Of a DNA stretch of 49,003 nt, positions 1-8,816 are shown piece after piece. Origin of the DNA: Candidatus Woesearchaeota archaeon (GTDB lineage Archaea > Nanobdellota > Nanobdellia > Woesearchaeales > UBA9989); the NCBI GenBank assembly GCA_013329045.1, contig DUKZ01000019.1, positions 1 to 49,003 on the forward strand, in the 5' to 3' direction. Under the pieces are notes generated by a model. The model searched no databases. It was given only the letters and a program-made list of their open reading frames with translations, and was not told where the DNA came from. Position 1 is the stretch's first letter. Each line of letters opens with the position of its first letter. A program made the translations under genes and the position numbers.

Positions 1-3000
1 AGGTTGTAGAGTGTGAGGTTTGCTGATTTGTTGAGTCGTGGTTCTGTGTTTGTGTCTATTGCTATGCTATTGGTGGTGATGTTGATGAGTGCGCTAATGT
101 TCATTCCTCCTGAGAGGTTTATTGGTTCTTGGTAGCTTATTTTTCCTATTGATTGCTTTTCGATCATTAATGGCACGTTTTCTATGTCTGTTATGGTGCT
201 GGTGTTTGTTGTGTTTTCGAATCCTGTGGTGATTATTATGTGTAGTGTTCTGTTTTCGCTTGTGTTGATGTTTCCTGGTGCGTCACTGCAGTTGATGTTC
301 CAGTTTATCATTCCTGCTTTGAGGTTTCCTATGTTTATTTCCTGTCTGGTATCCTTTGTAATTGTCATATTTGTTATGTTTATTTTCCCACCAATAATGA
401 GTGAGCAGTTTGTTATGTTAGAAGAGTCTGTCACGTTATATGCGAATGTTATTTCTCCATCGTTATCTCCGGAGTTGTTTTGTGGTGCTAGTAGTGTTAT
501 TCCTGGTTTTGTTGTGTCTGTTGCTGTTGTTATGGTGATTCCTCTCATGAGGCTTGTGTTGTAGTTGTTGTTTGTGTCGTTTGCCCACCATGTGTAGTTG
601 ATTCCTGATCCTGTCACCCCCCCTAATGAGAGGTTGATGCTTATCACTTTTGAAGTACCAGACCATGTTCCGTTTGTAATATTCTCCCAAACTCCCGTGG
701 CATTCCAGCTAAAGATCCAGAAGCTTCCTCCTATGTCTTCATGTAGGGTGACGTTGATTTGTATTGTTGATGTGTTTGCTGGGCTGGTGTTATTGATTGC
801 GAATGTTGAGAACCCTGGTACTTTATTCGGGACAACTTGGAACAAAGTTGAGTTCTCTGCAAAATACTGCACATAGCTGACATTTACTGTCAAGTTATAT
901 GTTCCTTCTGTGGCTGGTGCAATGATGGTGAAGTTGAAGTATCCGTTATCATTTGTCATGATATTTCCTAGTGTCCTGTTTACTGGTGTTGTTCCGACGT
1001 AGAAGTATGAGATGTCTCCGTTGCTTGCATTCAGCCTATAGGATCCTGTGTTGCTTACTGTAAAGACTCGTTTGTATGCATCCCATTTGTTTGCTTCCGC
1101 GGCTGATCCATAGTCTGCCACATAGTCATATGCTCCTGTTGTGGGGTTGTATTTTGACAAGGAGACATTTACTGATATGTTCCATACCGCTTTCATGTCT
1201 ACTGATGTGCTTGGGTTCCATGTTGTGTTGATGTATCCTTGCAATCCTCCTTCATATGTTTCATTTTCGTCGTCGTAGTATATCCAGAAGCTTTTTGATG
1301 CTCCAGCTGGTACTCGTGCGTAGAATACTATCTCATCATTGTCGTCGAGCATTTTTTGGGTGTTATTCCATTCTTCTGGTGTATATCCTCCTGGCGTGAT
1401 GTTGATGAAGTCTACCCATGTGTAGTAGTCTGTGCTGCTTCCTCCATCCATCATGGTGTATCCTACTTGTATGGTATCTTGCATTGATACATCATCAGCA
1501 TCTCCTGTGCAGAATGCTGACCATGCTTCTCCCTCTCCTTTATAGTAAGGCTCGAAGTCATTCCCTACTCTCATTATCTTGTAGTACATCGGTGTTCTGG
1601 CATAACCAGCTCCGCTTCTGTCTGCGCAGTCTGTTCCATCAACTATGGCCCATCCTCCCGTTCCTCCTTTGAAGAAGTTCAAGTAGGGTGTTGCTCCTGC
1701 TCCGCTTCCTAGGTATTTGTATTGTATCTGGTTTGTGTCGCTCTCTCTTTGGAATAATCCTCCTTGGCTTGCCCAGTTGATGAGAAGTGTCATGTTGAAC
1801 TTAACCTGGATGTCATAATCTCCTGTTATCTCCTGGTGGAACACGATGCCATTATTATAGGCTCCCCAGAAGTCCGTTGCGAGATTTGACCTTATTTTCA
1901 TCCAGCTTTGATCTGATGTGAGTGACCATGCTCTGCTTGGGTTGTACCAGTGCCATTTTCTGAAGTTGACATCTCCGGCTTCCATGTGAGTGGATTCTGG
2001 TTCAAGGTTCGTCCTGCTTGCTGTTTGCCAATCATTTATCATGAGTGGTATGTTGTTGTTGTCCATGTCGATGACTCTAATGCTCTTTTCTGTTGCGTTG
2101 AGGATGTTTGGACAGTGTTCCTTCAGGAAATCAGCACTTAGGGCTATTGATTCGTTTCCTCTGTCTGTGCTTGTCAGGTCTGTTATCGTGATTGCGCATC
2201 TCCAGTCGTGGCTTGGTAAGCGCCATGGTTGCTGATTATCGGTTGATAGCCATGTTGTATTGATCATGTCTCCATCGAAGAATGCCGCGATCGAAATGTT
2301 GCTTATTTTTTCATCTAGTGTATTTGTCACATACCCGTATATTGTCACTTCACTTCCCGCTAATGTTGAAGATGCTGTCGTTGAGATGTTAATCTTGATT
2401 GGAGATGTTGTTATAGTATACGTGTCGCTAGTTGTTTGTGCTGTGTATCCTGCCGCTGCGCACCATATTGTATAGTCAAGGCTACCATCCACCGGTGCTC
2501 CTGATGTGAGTGTGTATTGATAGAATTTGCTTGTTCCGTTGTAGGTCATCGATTGATTGCCCGTCCATACCGTTCCGTTTTCAATACTAATATTACATGA
2601 CACTCCTGGTGCAACTGTTGTGTTGACTGGGAATCCTGTGCTGTTGCTGTAGTTTGCCCAGAACTGGATTGGATCATTTCTGTACTTTGTCAAACTGCCG
2701 CCTGCAGTATCTGTTTCGTCCCATATTGTCAATACTGTGATTATTTGTGGTTCAGCGAAGTCTTGGCTTTCTGTATTGTAGGAACCGGCATTGCCCCCAT
2801 TAGGTGTTTGGTCAGCGCTAGCTCCTGTACCTATTGCTCCTCCAGCTACTGAGTATGTGAGGCTTGTGTTGTCTTGAATCTCATAGACGATATTAATTCG
2901 GCCGCCACCAGCCCCACCAGCAGCGCATCTTGGCGTATCAGTTGCATGTGTGCAGGAACCTCCTTGGCCTCCAACAGCATGGATGTTGGCTCCAGAGATA

Positions 3001-6000
3001 TCTACAGTACGGCCATAGAGGATGATATGGCCTCCTGATCCTCCACCAGCTGCTCCGCAGTCAGTTGATCCTGCGCCGCTTCCAACAGTGCCATCTACAT
3101 CTATCTCACCATCAATAGTGATTGTACCAGACCCTGCATCGACTTTGAGGCCTGCTCCTCCAGTACCGCCGGTGTATGCAGTATCTCCTGCTCCTCCTCC
3201 TCCGCCCGATCCCATTCTAAGATCCCTGTCTGCGCTTGCGTTGTATACTTTTCCTGCAACACCGTATGTGCTCGATCCTTGTTCTGATCCTGTTCCGGCA
3301 GCTCCGCCAAAGGATCCTCCTCCTCCCGCTGCGCACACACTTGTCAGTCCTCTCTGTCCTCCTCCTCCTCCACCTTCATTTGCTGCTGTGGATGCTGCCC
3401 CTGCAGTAGCACTCTTATTTCCGTTATCTCCCTGGGTTGCTCCTCCGCCCGTTGTTGTCCTTCCTGCTCCTCCTCCCCCTCCTCTTCCTTTCCCATCAAC
3501 TTTTCCGCCGCTTTGGACGGTGAACGACCCTTGGGTTCCAAGAGTGAAGTTGACATAGCCAGTCTCACCTGATGTCGAATTGCAGATCTGCATCGTTCCA
3601 GTGGCTGTGACTGTCACAGAGCTGTAATTCGTCAGATCACCACAGACCAATGTTGTGCCTGATATGGTAAGTGATGCTGCATCGTTGTTGGCATATGCAG
3701 TTGTTGCGCCAAAGTCAAATCGCAAGTGATGTTCTCCTGGGGTTCGTACTGCTGATATTTCTGTTGCAATCTCGCCGCAGCTGAAGTTTTCAGCCCTTAC
3801 TGAGCAATTATTACTGCTGCAATCTCCCACCGTGATCCATGCTACTGATACATTTCCACAGGCAAGTCCCAAGAAATTCAAGTCTATTCCTTCTGATGAG
3901 TGGTTTATTGGTGTTTCATTGAACGCCCATGTTGTATCTGTGATTGGTGTTATCGTGAGATTTCCAGCGCCTGTCGTGTCGAAGTATACTGTCCAATTTC
4001 CTCCTACGGATGGATAGCTCTGTACGTTCATGACAGTTATTTCAACATCGAATGTCTGGTTTGAAAGGTGTGGGACGATCCATTCTATTTCATCAACGAG
4101 GCTGTTATTGTCATAATCATAATGCTCAGAGATGTCCAACTTTTGTCTTGTTCCATTCTGTATCCAGTAAACATTTACAGCGTGCAGTGGTACCTCTCGT
4201 GGAAGAACTGTATATGCTGTGACATTCTCGTAATGCTCTTCTGATACGATGTCTATCTTTTTGTGTATTGATGATATCTCCTCCTCAATGCTTCGCGGTC
4301 CTGGGATTGTGTACTCAACGGTCACTTCCTGCACGGGCTCTTCGATTACCACTTCAGTGCTGTTGCTCGTTTCATTGCCAACAATGACCGCCCCAGTGAA
4401 ACTGGAGAGGCCGTTTCTCTGACTGATGAATGATTGTATAGTTGCCATGCTATCTGTAACACCAAATGGATCAGCTGTCTGCCTCATGATACTGCCCATT
4501 GTCAACACACTATCCTTTATCCAAGAGGGCACAGAAACATTTTCCAGCACCGATGCTCCCGTAATCTTTGCAAACTCCGTGCTTCTTTTCTCCTGTGCCT
4601 GGAGTGTGGCAAGGTCGACTGTTCTGCCATTCTTCGTGACCGTTGCATTTTCAACCGTGATATTCTTTTCATCCTCAACCTTGACAACACTAATCTCGCT
4701 TGCTTCTTTTGGCAAGGTGACAGTAACATTCTCAGTCTTGCTGGCCAGCACCACTTTCTTGCTCATCCTTACCGGTGAGTTGATCCTGACAGTGCCAATT
4801 GCTTTCACACTCTCTTCTGGCTTGCTTGTCAGGATAAGATCAAGTGGTTTGAGCAGTGTTTCATTCTGTGTCATGGCAATGGCAATGATTGTCTTATTGC
4901 CTCTGATGCCTTCCGGTATGAAGATAGTCAAGATGCTGCCAGAGACATCCACGCTGACATTCTCCGCGCTTGTTGCAAGATAAGTTGTGTTCATCCCTGG
5001 AGTCATGTTGAACAGCCTATCAAGGTCAACCGTTATATTCACACCAAGATAAACAACAATCCTCGTCACATTCCTTTGTTCTTGTGGCAGGACAGTGACA
5101 TTCGTTGCGGTGTTGTTCTCTCCTATTGTCACATTTTCTCTTGCCACAGGCATAAGTGCCTCTTTCATGACCAGCAATACATCCTTGAGCTTCTCTGTTC
5201 TGTTTTCATCGAACGCATAGAACGTGATATTTCTCGTTCCGCTCACAGAAGGCACAAGGATAGCTGTCCACTGATCTATATCCACGCTCACATTCTCTGG
5301 CCCTGTTGCAATGTATGTTGTGCTGTTTGTATGGTTGAACCAGAGGCGCATGTCATAGGTATTGTTCATTCCGATATAGATTGTGAGATTCTTCTGTGTC
5401 CTAACCTTAGTCGATTCAATGTATTGTGTAGTGTTCTCAAGAATAGTCTCAATGATAGTCTCATTTTCTGAAGCTGTTGCATTTTCCAGCACGGCGCTCA
5501 CATTCTCTTCTTCAGATATTCCTGGGAACAACTCTTCTGTGACATTTTCAGCTGTTTCATTCGTTACCTCTGGAGTGATATTCTCTGCTAGTGTTGCATT
5601 TTCAATGACACTTGCATTTTCTTCTTCACCATAAGTAACAGTTCTATTGCCAAGTGTGATGTTCACTTCTATCACGTCACTGAAAATGGTTGTTTCAAAG
5701 TCTGACGCGATGAAGCTCACATTTGCAGTTCCACTGAAGCTAAGGTCGGGCTCAATGATTATCATCTCAGCATCGACGTGCACGGTGATATTCTCTGTTG
5801 CTGTTGCAAGGTACGTGTAATTCTTCCAGACTGTCAAGTATGATGATAAGTTCATGGTGTAATTTTCTGTTGAGCTGATGCTGATATTTGGTATTGTCAT
5901 GAACGCTGGCGCTGATTCATTGTATGCAGCAAACCCAGTCAATCCTGCTCTTCCAAGGAACAACCCAAGGCCAAGCAGCATAAGGACAACAGCGATTGTC

Positions 6001-6281
6001 ACATAAGGCATGACAACTGGTTTCTTTGGAACATTGACTAATTCTTGTTCACACTGCTTGATGTAGCGCTCATAGTGCCTGATCCATTCGTAGGGCGACG
6101 TTCCCTTGTACTTTTTCTTCAGCGCAGCATCGGACTGTTTCCTCGTAATGACCCCTGTAGCAACTGATTCCTCATAGTACTTCAGGGTGTCAATGACCTG
6201 CTGCTTTGCCTGCCTGGACGAGAGCAGGGCTTCCTCTATGGAAACCGGTCCTCTGTCCGCAGGTGTTTTTCGTTTAGCCAT
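1..6281 (-). CDS. Giant sequon-rich cell-surface protein, C-terminus beyond the window
   Basis: I read an uninterrupted minus-strand frame of about 2,093 codons from the ATG at 6281 to the left edge, with no stop reached. Residues 1-88 are charged and probably cytoplasmic; 89-110 are a membrane segment (core VTIAVVLMLLGLGLFL). The rest is probably extracellular and dense in N-x-S/T sequons. Three cadherin-like/tandem-95-like modules, each with a TY(L/I)ATxxENVxV core, lie near residues 156-195, 321-360 and 432-470. A strongly Gly-rich stretch spans about residues 915-1130. Around residues 1430-1680 is a region resembling lectin-like/DUF2341 modules (motif FWIYYDDENET). Ig-like segments follow. 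There is no cleavable signal, so the N-terminal segment is a signal anchor. The start overlaps the upstream regulator stop by 8 nt, so the two are probably translated together. Role in adhesion or surface coat is inferred. Confidence 0.85.
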   Translation of the reverse strand, partial: MAKRKTPADRGPVSIEEALLSSRQAKQQVIDTLKYYEESVATGVITRKQSDAALKKKYKGTSPYEWIRHYERYIKQCEQELVNVPKKPVVMPYVTIAVVLMLLGLGLFLGRAGLTGFAAYNESAPAFMTIPNISISSTENYTMNLSSYLTVWKNYTYLATATENITVHVDAEMIIIEPDLSFSGTANVSFIASDFETTIFSDVIEVNITLGNRTVTYGEEENASVIENATLAENITPEVTNETAENVTEELFPGISEEENVSAVLENATASENETIIETILENTTQYIESTKVRTQKNLTIYIGMNNTYDMRLWFNHTNSTTYIATGPENVSVDIDQWTAILVPSVSGTRNITFYAFDENRTEKLKDVLLVMKEALMPVARENVTIGENNTATNVTVLPQEQRNVTRIVVYLGVNITVDLDRLFNMTPGMNTTYLATSAENVSVDVSGSILTIFIPEGIRGNKTIIAIAMTQNETLLKPLDLILTSKPEESVKAIGTVRINSPVRMSKKVVLASKTENVTVTLPKEASEISVVKVEDEKNITVENATVTKNGRTVDLATLQAQEKRSTEFAKITGASVLENVSVPSWIKDSVLTMGSIMRQTADPFGVTDSMATIQSFISQRNGLSSFTGAVIVGNETSNSTEVVIEEPVQEVTVEYTIPGPRSIEEEISSIHKKIDIVSEEHYENVTAYTVLPREVPLHAVNVYWIQNGTRQKLDISEHYDYDNNSLVDEIEWIVPHLSNQTFDVEITVMNVQSYPSVGGNWTVYFDTTGAGNLTITPITDTTWAFNETPINHSSEGIDLNFLGLACGNVSVAWITVGDCSSNNCSVRAENFSCGEIATEISAVRTPGEHHLRFDFGATTAYANNDAASLTISGTTLVCGDLTNYSSVTVTATGTMQICNSTSGETGYVNFTLGTQGSFTVQSGGKVDGKGRGGGGGAGRTTTGGGATQGDNGNKSATAGAASTAANEGGGGGGQRGLTSVCAAGGGGSFGGAAGTGSEQGSSTYGVAGKVYNASADRDLRMGSGGGGGAGDTAYTGGTGGAGLKVDAGSGTITIDGEIDVDGTVGSGAGSTDCGAAGGGSGGHIILYGRTVDISGANIHAVGGQGGSCTHATDTPRCAAGGAGGGRINIVYEIQDNTSLTYSVAGGAIGTGASADQTPNGGNAGSYNTESQDFAEPQIITVLTIWDETDTAGGSLTKYRNDPIQFWANYSNSTGFPVNTTVAPGVSCNISIENGTVWTGNQSMTYNGTSKFYQYTLTSGAPVDGSLDYTIWCAAAGYTAQTTSDTYTITTSPIKINISTTASSTLAGSEVTIYGYVTNTLDEKISNISIAAFFDGDMINTTWLSTDNQQPWRLPSHDWRCAITITDLTSTDRGNESIALSADFLKEHCPNILNATEKSIRVIDMDNNNIPLMINDWQTASRTNLEPESTHMEAGDVNFRKWHWYNPSRAWSLTSDQSWMKIRSNLATDFWGAYNNGIVFHQEITGDYDIQVKFNMTLLINWASQGGLFQRESDTNQIQYKYLGSGAGATPYLNFFKGGTGGWAIVDGTDCADRSGAGYARTPMYYKIMRVGNDFEPYYKGEGEAWSAFCTGDADDVSMQDTIQVGYTMMDGGSSTDYYTWVDFINITPGGYTPEEWNNTQKMLDDNDEIVFYARVPAGASKSFWIYYDDENETYEGGLQGYINTTWNPSTSVDMKAVWNISVNVSLSKYNPTTGAYDYVADYGSAAEANKWDAYKRVFTVSNTGSYRLNASNGDISYFYVGTTPVNRTLGNIMTNDNGYFNFTIIAPATEGTYNLTVNVSYVQYFAENSTLFQVVPNKVPGFSTFAINNTSPANTSTIQINVTLHEDIGGSFWIFSWNATGVWENITNGTWSGTSKVISINLSLGGVTGSGINYTWWANDTNNNYNTSLMRGITITTATDTTKPGITLLAPQNNSGDNDGEITFAYNVTDSSNITNCSLIIGGKINITNMTITKDTRQEINIGNLKAGMINWNINCSDAPGNINTSENRTLHIIITTGFENTTNTSTITDIENVPLMIEKQSIGKISYQEPINLSGGMNISALINITTNSIAIDTNTEPRLNKSANLTLYN

Positions 6282-6792
6282 GTTTCTGTGAACGGTTGTA
6301 TGCTGTCCAGACCGTGCGATCGTCTCGTGCAAGAGCGATCGCTATGTCGTGGTAATTCATTCCGAGGGTGTCCTTGAGATGCACAACAATGGCCTCAAGG
6401 AGGGGCAGCGATGAAGGGGCAAGAGCAGAAAGCGGGATCATGATAGGGGAAGCATCAGGCAGCCTTCTCTGCCATCGATCCCGTGCGCTCTTGCATGCCG
6501 CTGCAATGTTTCGCTGGTCTCTTCCAACGAGTGGTGCAATAGCTGAATATTTCAGCCCTTTATTCTCGTGGAGAAATGTTGCGAGTGCCTGGAGGGGGGG
6601 CAGTTCGCGGATGGAGAAAACAGCAAGAGGGACTATCACCTCTTGCTTTTCTTTATAGACGTCTTTCCTAAGGTCACTGAGAACTCGTTCGAGCTGGTGG
6701 AGGAGACGTCTTTTGTCAGATACCTCTGAGAGAAGGAGCTCCTTTAGTTTCTGTTCTTCTCCACCTATGCTCTTTGGCGCCATGTAATACAT
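6274..6792 (-). CDS. Protein with two HTH-like repeats, probable regulator
   Basis: The product is 172 aa, or 169 aa from the in-frame ATG at 6783. It has a charged coiled N-terminus (about residues 10-50) and two similar halves. Each half begins with a hydrophobic IPLxxxx segment and continues into a helix-turn-helix-like unit: one around LKYSAIAPLVGRDQRNIAAA and one around MNYHDIAIALARDDRTVWTA. The duplicated pattern G-(L/M)-x-Y-x-x-I-A-x-x-(V/A)-x-R-D-x-R-x-(I/V) resembles sigma-region-4-like HTHs. It sits directly upstream of the giant surface gene with an 8-nt overlap. Two identical palindromic 20-mers lie in its promoter, so autoregulation and control of the surface gene are plausible but inferred. 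Family assignment is uncertain. A TATA-like TTTTTATG about 25 nt before the first ATG favours a leaderless start at 6792. Confidence 0.75.
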   Translation of the reverse strand: MYYMAPKSIGGEEQKLKELLLSEVSDKRRLLHQLERVLSDLRKDVYKEKQEVIVPLAVFSIRELPPLQALATFLHENKGLKYSAIAPLVGRDQRNIAAACKSARDRWQRRLPDASPIMIPLSALAPSSLPLLEAIVVHLKDTLGMNYHDIAIALARDDRTVWTAYNRSQKHG

Positions 6793-6860
6793 TAAATGTA
6801 AGTATTACCTTACATAAAAACCTCTATGACAGTAGCTACTATACATTAAATGTAAGTATT
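6787..6860 (-). promoter_or_regulatory. Pair of identical 20-nt palindromic repeats, candidate operators
   Basis: ATACATTAAATGTAAGTATT occurs exactly at 6787-6806 and 6841-6860. Each copy contains the perfect dyad TACATT-A-AATGTA. The copies are 54 bp apart, close to five helical turns. One overlaps the start codon of the two-HTH gene. The other lies between a TATA box (minus-strand TTTATAAATAG near 6866-6877) and its predicted start site. The layout suggests a repressor or autoregulator binding to one face of the DNA; the binding protein is inferred. Confidence 0.6.
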
Positions 6861-6908
6861 TCTATTTATAAATGTTTCGGGGAAAACATGAAATTGATCG
6901 TGAGGGAA

Positions 6909-6999
6909 GAGAACAACAATGGCGTGGACGGCTTATTCTATAAGCCGAGCTTTTCGAACGAGGTAAGAAAAGCGGTCCACTGCCATTTTTGTTGTTCTC
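6909..6999. other. Three-way-junction inverted-repeat element, copy A
   Basis: A long imperfect outer stem (GAGAACAAC at 6909-6917 with GTTGTTCTC at 6991-6999, then ATGGC/GCCAT and GTGGAC/GTCCAC) encloses two hairpins. Hairpin 1 is CGGCTTAT-TCT-ATAAGCCG at 6929-6947. Hairpin 2 is GCTTTTC and GAAAAGC at 6949-6973 with an 11-nt loop. The same architecture with compensatory base changes recurs at 22517-22600, so the fold appears to be under selection or is inherited from a mobile element. It lies between the divergent upstream region of the two-HTH gene and the 3' end of the phosphoesterase. I could not match it to a named RNA family, and the transcribed strand is unknown. Confidence 0.7.
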
Positions 7000-7036
7000 G
7001 AACCATGATGAGAAATAAAAAAATAATACCTACTAC

Positions 7037-7642
7037 CTACAATTCAATGACTTTTCCCACTTTCCCGACATTGATGACTCTGCTCTTTCCCAGGATCTCT
7101 TCTATCCCCGCTGCTTCATGGATATGTCCACAAAGGACAATATCTGGCTTGAACTCCTTTATTGCCCGGGTCACCCCCTCGCTTCCAGGGAAAAATTGGG
7201 AGAACCGTTCGATCTTTGATCCGGAAGGATGGACATGGGTGATCATGACCTTTTTCTTTGCATCCTTCACCTGCTCATGGCTGTATTTGAGCGTGGAGAA
7301 GATCTCCTCATCGCTCATCTGGGTGTGCGGTCCGACAGTCGCCCCCCCGCATCCGAAAAATCCGATATCACCATATGTTGCAGAATAGCCGTGCATGTTC
7401 TTGATGCCGTACATCTCAGCGAGAAAATCGACTGTGGTGATGCTGTCATGGTTGCCCGGGATGATCATCACCTTCCTCTGCCGCTTGACAAACGGGCCGA
7501 TGATGTTTTTCGTGGAGGTATCATTATGTGTGATGTCTCCCGCTAAAATGACTAAGTCTGCCTGTTCTTTTTCTGCCCGCTCTGCCAGCCGTTCAGCGAG
7601 GCTCTGGTCGCCGTGCAGGTCTGATGCTGCGAAAATCTTCAT
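7037..7642 (-). CDS. Calcineurin-like metallophosphoesterase (YfcE/MJ0936-like)
   Basis: The start is placed at the ATG at 7642 because the family N-terminus MKIFAASDLHG begins there; the upstream extension looks spurious. The 201-aa product shows the ordered dinuclear-metal motifs of this superfamily: DLHGD (residues 8-12), LAGDITHND, GNHD, and late THVHPSG and CGHIHEA. Length and motif spacing fit small cytosolic archaeal phosphoesterases acting on phosphodiesters or nucleotides; the substrate cannot be told from sequence. A TATA-like TTTATAAATATAAG lies just upstream of the start. It is a single gene, read away from the small ORF at 7729. Confidence 0.88.
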   Translation of the reverse strand: MKIFAASDLHGDQSLAERLAERAEKEQADLVILAGDITHNDTSTKNIIGPFVKRQRKVMIIPGNHDSITTVDFLAEMYGIKNMHGYSATYGDIGFFGCGGATVGPHTQMSDEEIFSTLKYSHEQVKDAKKKVMITHVHPSGSKIERFSQFFPGSEGVTRAIKEFKPDIVLCGHIHEAAGIEEILGKSRVINVGKVGKVIEL

Positions 7643-7728
7643 GATGCCACTGAGTGCTCCTTTTTTTATAAATATAAGCTTTAGAATCATCCGCCACTTT
7701 ATAAATATTTCGTCATTGTAGAGTAGTT

Positions 7729-7884
7729 ATGGCTGATTTTCAAAAAAGCGCTACAGAGTCACCACAGAGTGAAATTGTCGTTTGCCGATGGCAGATGTGG
7801 TGGATTAGAAAGTACGCTGTAGCTACACTTGGCTACGCTTCCCAAGGCGAAAACTTAGGGCGTGGTACTCCAAAAGCAGGGTAA
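7729..7884 (+). CDS. Small 51-aa ORF behind a good TATA box
   Basis: The ATG at 7729 lies about 26 nt after a strong TATA box (CTTTATAAATATT, 7697-7709), the geometry expected of a leaderless archaeal message. The 51-aa product is MADFQKSATE at its start, contains the tryptophan-rich core CRWQMWWIRK near residues 19-28, and ends GRGTPKAG. I recognise no family. It is divergent from the metallophosphoesterase and precedes the AT-rich Bro-N gene. It could be a genuine microprotein, a leader peptide or a chance ORF; promoter placement is the main support. Confidence 0.4.
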   Translation: MADFQKSATESPQSEIVVCRWQMWWIRKYAVATLGYASQGENLGRGTPKAG

Positions 7885-7969
7885 CTAGCCTGCAATTTTT
7901 CTTTTTTTCCACTAGCCACTGGACAAGCTGACACAGATTATTTAAACAAAGGTCAATATCTATTTATAA

Positions 7970-8812
7970 ATGGAAGATAAAAACAAACTTGTAGTTTTTC
8001 AAGACAAGAAGATTAGGAGAATTTGGCATAATGGTGAGTGGTATTTCTCAGTTACAGATGTAGTCCAAGTCCTAACGGATAGCGACAATCCTAGAAATTA
8101 CTGGTCTATGTTAAAGAAGAGAGAAGCAGATGCGGGAATTGAACTGTCCACAAATTGTGTACAGTTGAAATTAGAAGCACCAGATGGCAAACTTAGAGAA
8201 ACCGACTGTGCGAATACGAAATCGTTATTTCGAATAATTCAATCAGTCCCTTCAAAAAAAGCTGAACCGTTCAAACTTTGGCTTGCACAGGTGGGGTATG
8301 AGCGGATAGAAGAGATTGAGAATCCGGAGCTAGGCCAAGATCGAATCAAAGAATACTATGAAATCAAAGGCTATCCGAAAGACTGGATCGACAAAAGGCT
8401 CAGAGGAATTGCAATAAGACAAGAACTTACAGATGAATGGAAAAACAGGGAAATCAAAACAGAAAAAGAGTTTGCTATATTGACAAATGAAATCAGCAAG
8501 GCCACCTTTGGAAAGACAGTCGGAGAATACAAAGAATTTAAACAACTACAAAAGAACAATCAAAATCTTAGGGATCATATGACTGACTGGGAACTTATCT
8601 TAACAATGTTCGGGGAAAAGGCCACAACTGACATTACAAAAGAAACAAATTCCACGGGATTTGAAGAATGCAAAGACTCTGCTAATAAAGGAGGAAACAT
8701 TGCAAAAAGAGCAAGAGAAGACTTAGAGAGAAACTTAGGACGAAGCGTTGTTTCAAAGGAAAATTTTCTGCCTAAAGGAAAAGATAAGAAGAAAATAGAA
8801 GACTTAGGGTGA
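7970..8812 (+). CDS. Bro-N domain protein (phage antirepressor/DinD-like)
   Basis: The 280-aa product opens with a Bro-N-like domain: IRRIWHNGEWYFSVTDVVQV (about residues 16-35), followed by DNPRNYWSMLKKR and a LKLEAPDGKLRETDCANT segment near 66-83. Residues 100-140 carry the FKLWLAQVGYERIEEIENPE motif typical of DinD-like/BRO proteins. The C-terminal part is charged and helical and ends lysine-rich. Such proteins are common in phages, viruses and integrated elements and act as DNA-binding regulators; the target here is unknown. A TATA-like ATTATTTAAAC near 7937 fits a leaderless start. The gene is visibly more AT-rich than its neighbours, and the next gene starts 4 nt downstream, so the two form a likely transferred operon. 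Confidence 0.82.
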   Translation: MEDKNKLVVFQDKKIRRIWHNGEWYFSVTDVVQVLTDSDNPRNYWSMLKKREADAGIELSTNCVQLKLEAPDGKLRETDCANTKSLFRIIQSVPSKKAEPFKLWLAQVGYERIEEIENPELGQDRIKEYYEIKGYPKDWIDKRLRGIAIRQELTDEWKNREIKTEKEFAILTNEISKATFGKTVGEYKEFKQLQKNNQNLRDHMTDWELILTMFGEKATTDITKETNSTGFEECKDSANKGGNIAKRAREDLERNLGRSVVSKENFLPKGKDKKKIEDLG

Positions 8813-8816
8813 CTTT

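Noticed and set aside
3022..3558. Proline-rich plus-strand ORF
   Set aside because: It is the complement of the Gly-rich block of the giant minus-strand protein; Gly codons read as Pro on the other strand.
6909..6999. Box H/ACA guide RNA or ribozyme
   Set aside because: I could find neither an ACA box with a pseudouridylation pocket nor a hammerhead core (no CUGAUGA/GAAA pair) in either copy.
6774..7388. 204-aa plus-strand ORF
   Set aside because: It runs through the operator repeats, the structured element and then the reverse of the metallophosphoesterase; no family features or start signal.
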